Shown here: in pieces, positions 56,449 to 58,392 of the stretch
Numbering within the stretch: position 1 is the stretch's first letter
How the letters are laid out: each line of letters starts with the position of its first letter
Source of the DNA: Bacillota bacterium
GTDB lineage: Bacteria > Bacillota > Clostridia > Clostridiales > Clostridiaceae
Assembly: GCA_021781745.1 (NCBI GenBank)
Contig: JAJXWH010000034.1
Span: forward strand, 1 to 58,392
Length of the DNA stretch: 58,392 bases
Direction: 5' to 3'
Notes under the pieces: model-generated
What the model was told of the DNA's origin: nothing
Database searches by the model: none
What the model saw: the letters and a program-made list of their open reading frames with translations, nothing else
Program-made: the position numbers and the translations under genes

Positions 56449-56730
56449 ATGTTATGTGTAGTTCAATTGCAATTGGATTATTACAAATAATTGCACTAAA
56501 ATTTTCGGCAACAGAACTAAATAACAAATTCTTTAGATATCTAAGAACATCATCGAAAGAAATAGTTTCAGAAGCAACAGTAGCAAGCTACTTTCGTAAA
56601 AATATTTTTCGCATTATGTGTAAAAATGCGAATTTAAGCATAACTAAAATAATTAAAAACAAGCAAGCAGATGCTTCATTTTATGATGATCTACAGGCTT
56701 GATAATTGAACAAAATTTTTGACTGTCCAG
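56449..56730 (+). mobile_element. Right-end fragment of 'IS-A'
   Basis: The fragment ends with TTTTGACTGTCCAG (56717-56730), the exact reverse complement of the 14-bp left repeat seen at 9424 and 58268. It carries the last 80 or so codons of a transposase (MCSSIAIGLLQIIALKFS, then FFRYLRT, EATVASYFRKNIFRI), ending with TGA at 56700-56702. The left part is missing and IS-B directly abuts it, so IS-B or a deletion removed the rest. Confidence 0.8.
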
Positions 56731-56890
56731 TATGTTATTTTATGGGAGCAATATTAATATTCATATACGAAAGAATACAAAGATTGTAGAGTGAAATATT
56801 GTGCAGTTGCAGAAAATACTGTATGATTAAGTAAAATATTTAAATATGGTTAATAATTTCAATTGAGCTAAGTAAAGGAGAAGAAATTAT

Positions 56891-57688
56891 ATGTATTCAC
56901 ACGAAATTGATTATTCTATTTATGGTGATGATATGCAATATGTGGAAATTGAACTTGATCCAATGGAAACAGTTGTAGCAGAAGCTGGTGCTTTAATGAT
57001 GATGACTCCTTCGATACAAATGGAAACTATATTTGGGGATGGATCAAAACAAAATACTGGTGGATTTGTGGATAAAATTTTCTCGGCAGGAAAAAGGGTA
57101 CTGACAGGAGAGAGTTTATTTATGACGGCATTTACAAATGTAGGACAATTAAAGGAAAAATTATATTTTGCAGCACCTTATCCGGGGAAAATACTTCCAA
57201 TGGATTTAAGAGCTTATGGTGGCCAATTAATATGTCAAAAGGATGCTTTTTTATGTGCAGCTAAAGGTGTATCTATAGGTATAGATTTTAGGAAAAAATT
57301 AAGTGTTGGTTTCTTTGGCGGTGAAGGATTTATTCTTGAAAAATTAGAAGGAGATGGAATGGCTTTTATACATGCATGTGGAGCTATAGTTAAAAGAGAC
57401 TTAGTGCTTGGAGAAATACTAAAAATAGATACTGGTTGTTTAGTAGCTATGACTAGAAATGTTCAATATGATATTCAGTTTGTAGGTGGAATTAAGAATA
57501 CATTATTTGGTGGAGAAGGTATTTTCTTTGCTACCGTAAGCGGACCCGGAACAGTATGGATCCAAAGCTTACCATTTAGCAGATTAGCAGAGCGTGTATT
57601 TGCAGCAGCACCAGGCGCCGGAGGACGTAATAAAGAAGAAGGCAGTGTCCTTGGTATGTTAGGTAATTTCTTAGATGGAGATAATTAA
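56891..57688 (+). CDS. TIGR00266/AIM24 family protein
   Basis: A 265-residue protein of the AIM24/TIGR00266 family (tryptophan-RNA-attenuation-protein-like beta fold). Typical parts: [72 protein letters not shown] and [16 protein letters not shown]. The function of bacterial members is unknown; the yeast AIM24 affects mitochondrial inner-membrane organisation. The ribosome binding site is AAGGAGAAG. Single-gene unit with a strong bidirectional terminator. The 56731-56890 gap holds only its leader. Confidence 0.92.
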   Translation: MYSHEIDYSIYGDDMQYVEIELDPMETVVAEAGALMMMTPSIQMETIFGDGSKQNTGGFVDKIFSAGKRVLTGESLFMTAFTNVGQLKEKLYFAAPYPGKILPMDLRAYGGQLICQKDAFLCAAKGVSIGIDFRKKLSVGFFGGEGFILEKLEGDGMAFIHACGAIVKRDLVLGEILKIDTGCLVAMTRNVQYDIQFVGGIKNTLFGGEGIFFATVSGPGTVWIQSLPFSRLAERVFAAAPGAGGRNKEEGSVLGMLGNFLDGDN

Positions 57689-57713
57689 TCTAAATTAATT
57701 TTCCTATTAATAA

Positions 57714-57757
57714 AATAACTTAAATTATTGGAAACATAATAATTTAAGTTATTTTTT
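57714..57757. terminator. Bidirectional terminator between convergent genes
   Basis: A perfect 16-bp stem, AATAACTTAAATTATT against AATAATTTAAGTTATT, with an 8-nt loop and T run. It separates the TIGR00266 gene and the hemerythrin gene. Confidence 0.9.
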
Positions 57758-57770
57758 ATATATGTAAGTA

Positions 57771-58169
57771 TTATGATGATTGCTTACTAATTAATATATC
57801 CTTTTCAAGGATATGGTTAAGGATCCAATTAAGAAGAAAATGCACTAAATCCTTAATATGAATATATTCATTTGTTGCAAGAGCAGTTAAGTTTGTTTCA
57901 TTAATTTTTTGTATAAAATTATCATGCTCGCTTTTGTGTTCATTGAACATTGGATAGTGGACTTTTAACATGTATGACTCTTCAGTGGAGAAATGAAACT
58001 TAGAATATTGAATTAAGTCGTTTACCAATAAAATCACATCGTCTGGTTTACTTAGATAGGAATCGTTTTTCATTAGATTTAAAGCAGAATTTCCTAGGTC
58101 AAAAAGATGCTTATGTTGATTGTCAATTAGTTCTATACCAACTGAATAGGAATCTTTCCATTGGAACAT
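57771..58169 (-). CDS. Bacteriohemerythrin
   Basis: A 132-residue single-domain hemerythrin with a complete diiron ligand set: His19, His59, Glu63, His78, His82, His119 and Asp124 (start WKDSYSVGIELIDNQHKHLF). It binds O2 and in anaerobes is thought to scavenge or sense oxygen. Minus-strand single gene, AAGGAGG ribosome binding site. Its upstream side is cut by an IS-A copy 98 nt away. Confidence 0.95.
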   Translation of the reverse strand: MFQWKDSYSVGIELIDNQHKHLFDLGNSALNLMKNDSYLSKPDDVILLVNDLIQYSKFHFSTEESYMLKVHYPMFNEHKSEHDNFIQKINETNLTALATNEYIHIKDLVHFLLNWILNHILEKDILISKQSS

Positions 58170-58267
58170 AATAATAATTCCTCCTTAATATAATTTTATA
58201 ATACAATTATAAGATACGAAGGTACATTTTTCTAGGAGTATTAAAGAAAAACACAACTTTTAACATA

Positions 58268-58392
58268 CTGGACAGTCAAAAGTTCTATAAAAAAAGTTAA
58301 CCCTTTTAGGCAAATTTATAGTATCCTTTTAATTGCTTAAGAAAAAAAGGAGATACACTCTACCAAAAGAATTAACTAAAGTTAGTTTATCA
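58268..58392 (+). mobile_element. Left end of 'IS-A', running off the window
   Basis: The terminal repeat CTGGACAGTCAAAA starts at 58268 and the sequence is identical to 9424-9548 up to the last base of the window. The transposase start codon would lie just beyond. Whether this copy is complete cannot be seen. Confidence 0.85.

Overview
The window reads as the chromosome of a low-GC, strictly anaerobic, spore-forming Clostridium, probably from the saccharolytic/solventogenic group around C. beijerinckii. This placement is inferred from the very AT-rich codon use, a 1,172-residue pyruvate:ferredoxin oxidoreductase, a SleC-like cortex-lytic protein, a DUF3787-type small protein, LuxS and [NiFe]-hydrogenase maturation genes. 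No rRNA, tRNA, CRISPR array, prophage or replication origin was seen.

Layout. 1-9.2 kb holds mostly single-gene units separated by clear terminators: an alpha/beta hydrolase, a LarA-type racemase, LuxS, an ENPP-type phosphodiesterase, a UMF1-type MFS transporter, a divergent DOPA-dioxygenase/OsmC pair and a secreted NlpC/P60 hydrolase. 9.3-9.9 kb is an insertion-sequence scar that joins the start of one gene to the end of another. 10-18.2 kb has a FIST-GGDEF-EAL protein, a divergent FtsH, and a minus-strand GT2/GtrA/surface-protein set. 18.4-23.1 kb is hypCDEF, followed by a small spore-type protein and nifJ. 27-32.3 kb has an EamA transporter, a YjdF-like membrane protein, a DUF362 ferredoxin behind a MerR-type promoter, and a DUF255/YyaL pseudogene broken by in-frame stops.

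32.5-42.9 kb is a plus-strand chemosensory cluster (cheW, mcp, cheR, cheA, hybrid kinase, two tandem receivers, cheD, cheB) with no flagellar or CheC genes. 43-47 kb is a two-component system divergent from a beta-helix lipoprotein, with 11-bp-spaced direct repeats at the lipoprotein promoter. 47.2-50.7 kb has a TIGR04222-like membrane protein with a Ser/Cys-repeat tail, a fossil that reads like a radical SAM maturase, and an ABC exporter. 50.8-55 kb has an orphan sugar-binding protein, two GNAT acetyltransferases and the SleC-like protein. 55-58.4 kb contains a decayed IS4-type element next to the right end of a second IS type, then a TIGR00266 protein, a bacteriohemerythrin, and the left end of another copy of the second IS. 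That copy is identical over 125 bp to the one at 9.4 kb.

The strongest leads are: (1) the Cys-repeat membrane protein beside a radical SAM fossil, which may be a decayed peptide-modification locus; (2) the MerR-type operator before the DUF362 ferredoxin; (3) the chemosensory cluster with a pseudo-HPt inside CheA and a pseudo-receiver in its hybrid kinase; (4) the IS-driven gene fusion at 9.4-9.9 kb; and (5) the stop-codon cluster inserted at the active site of the DUF255 gene. All identifications come from reading motifs; no database search was run.
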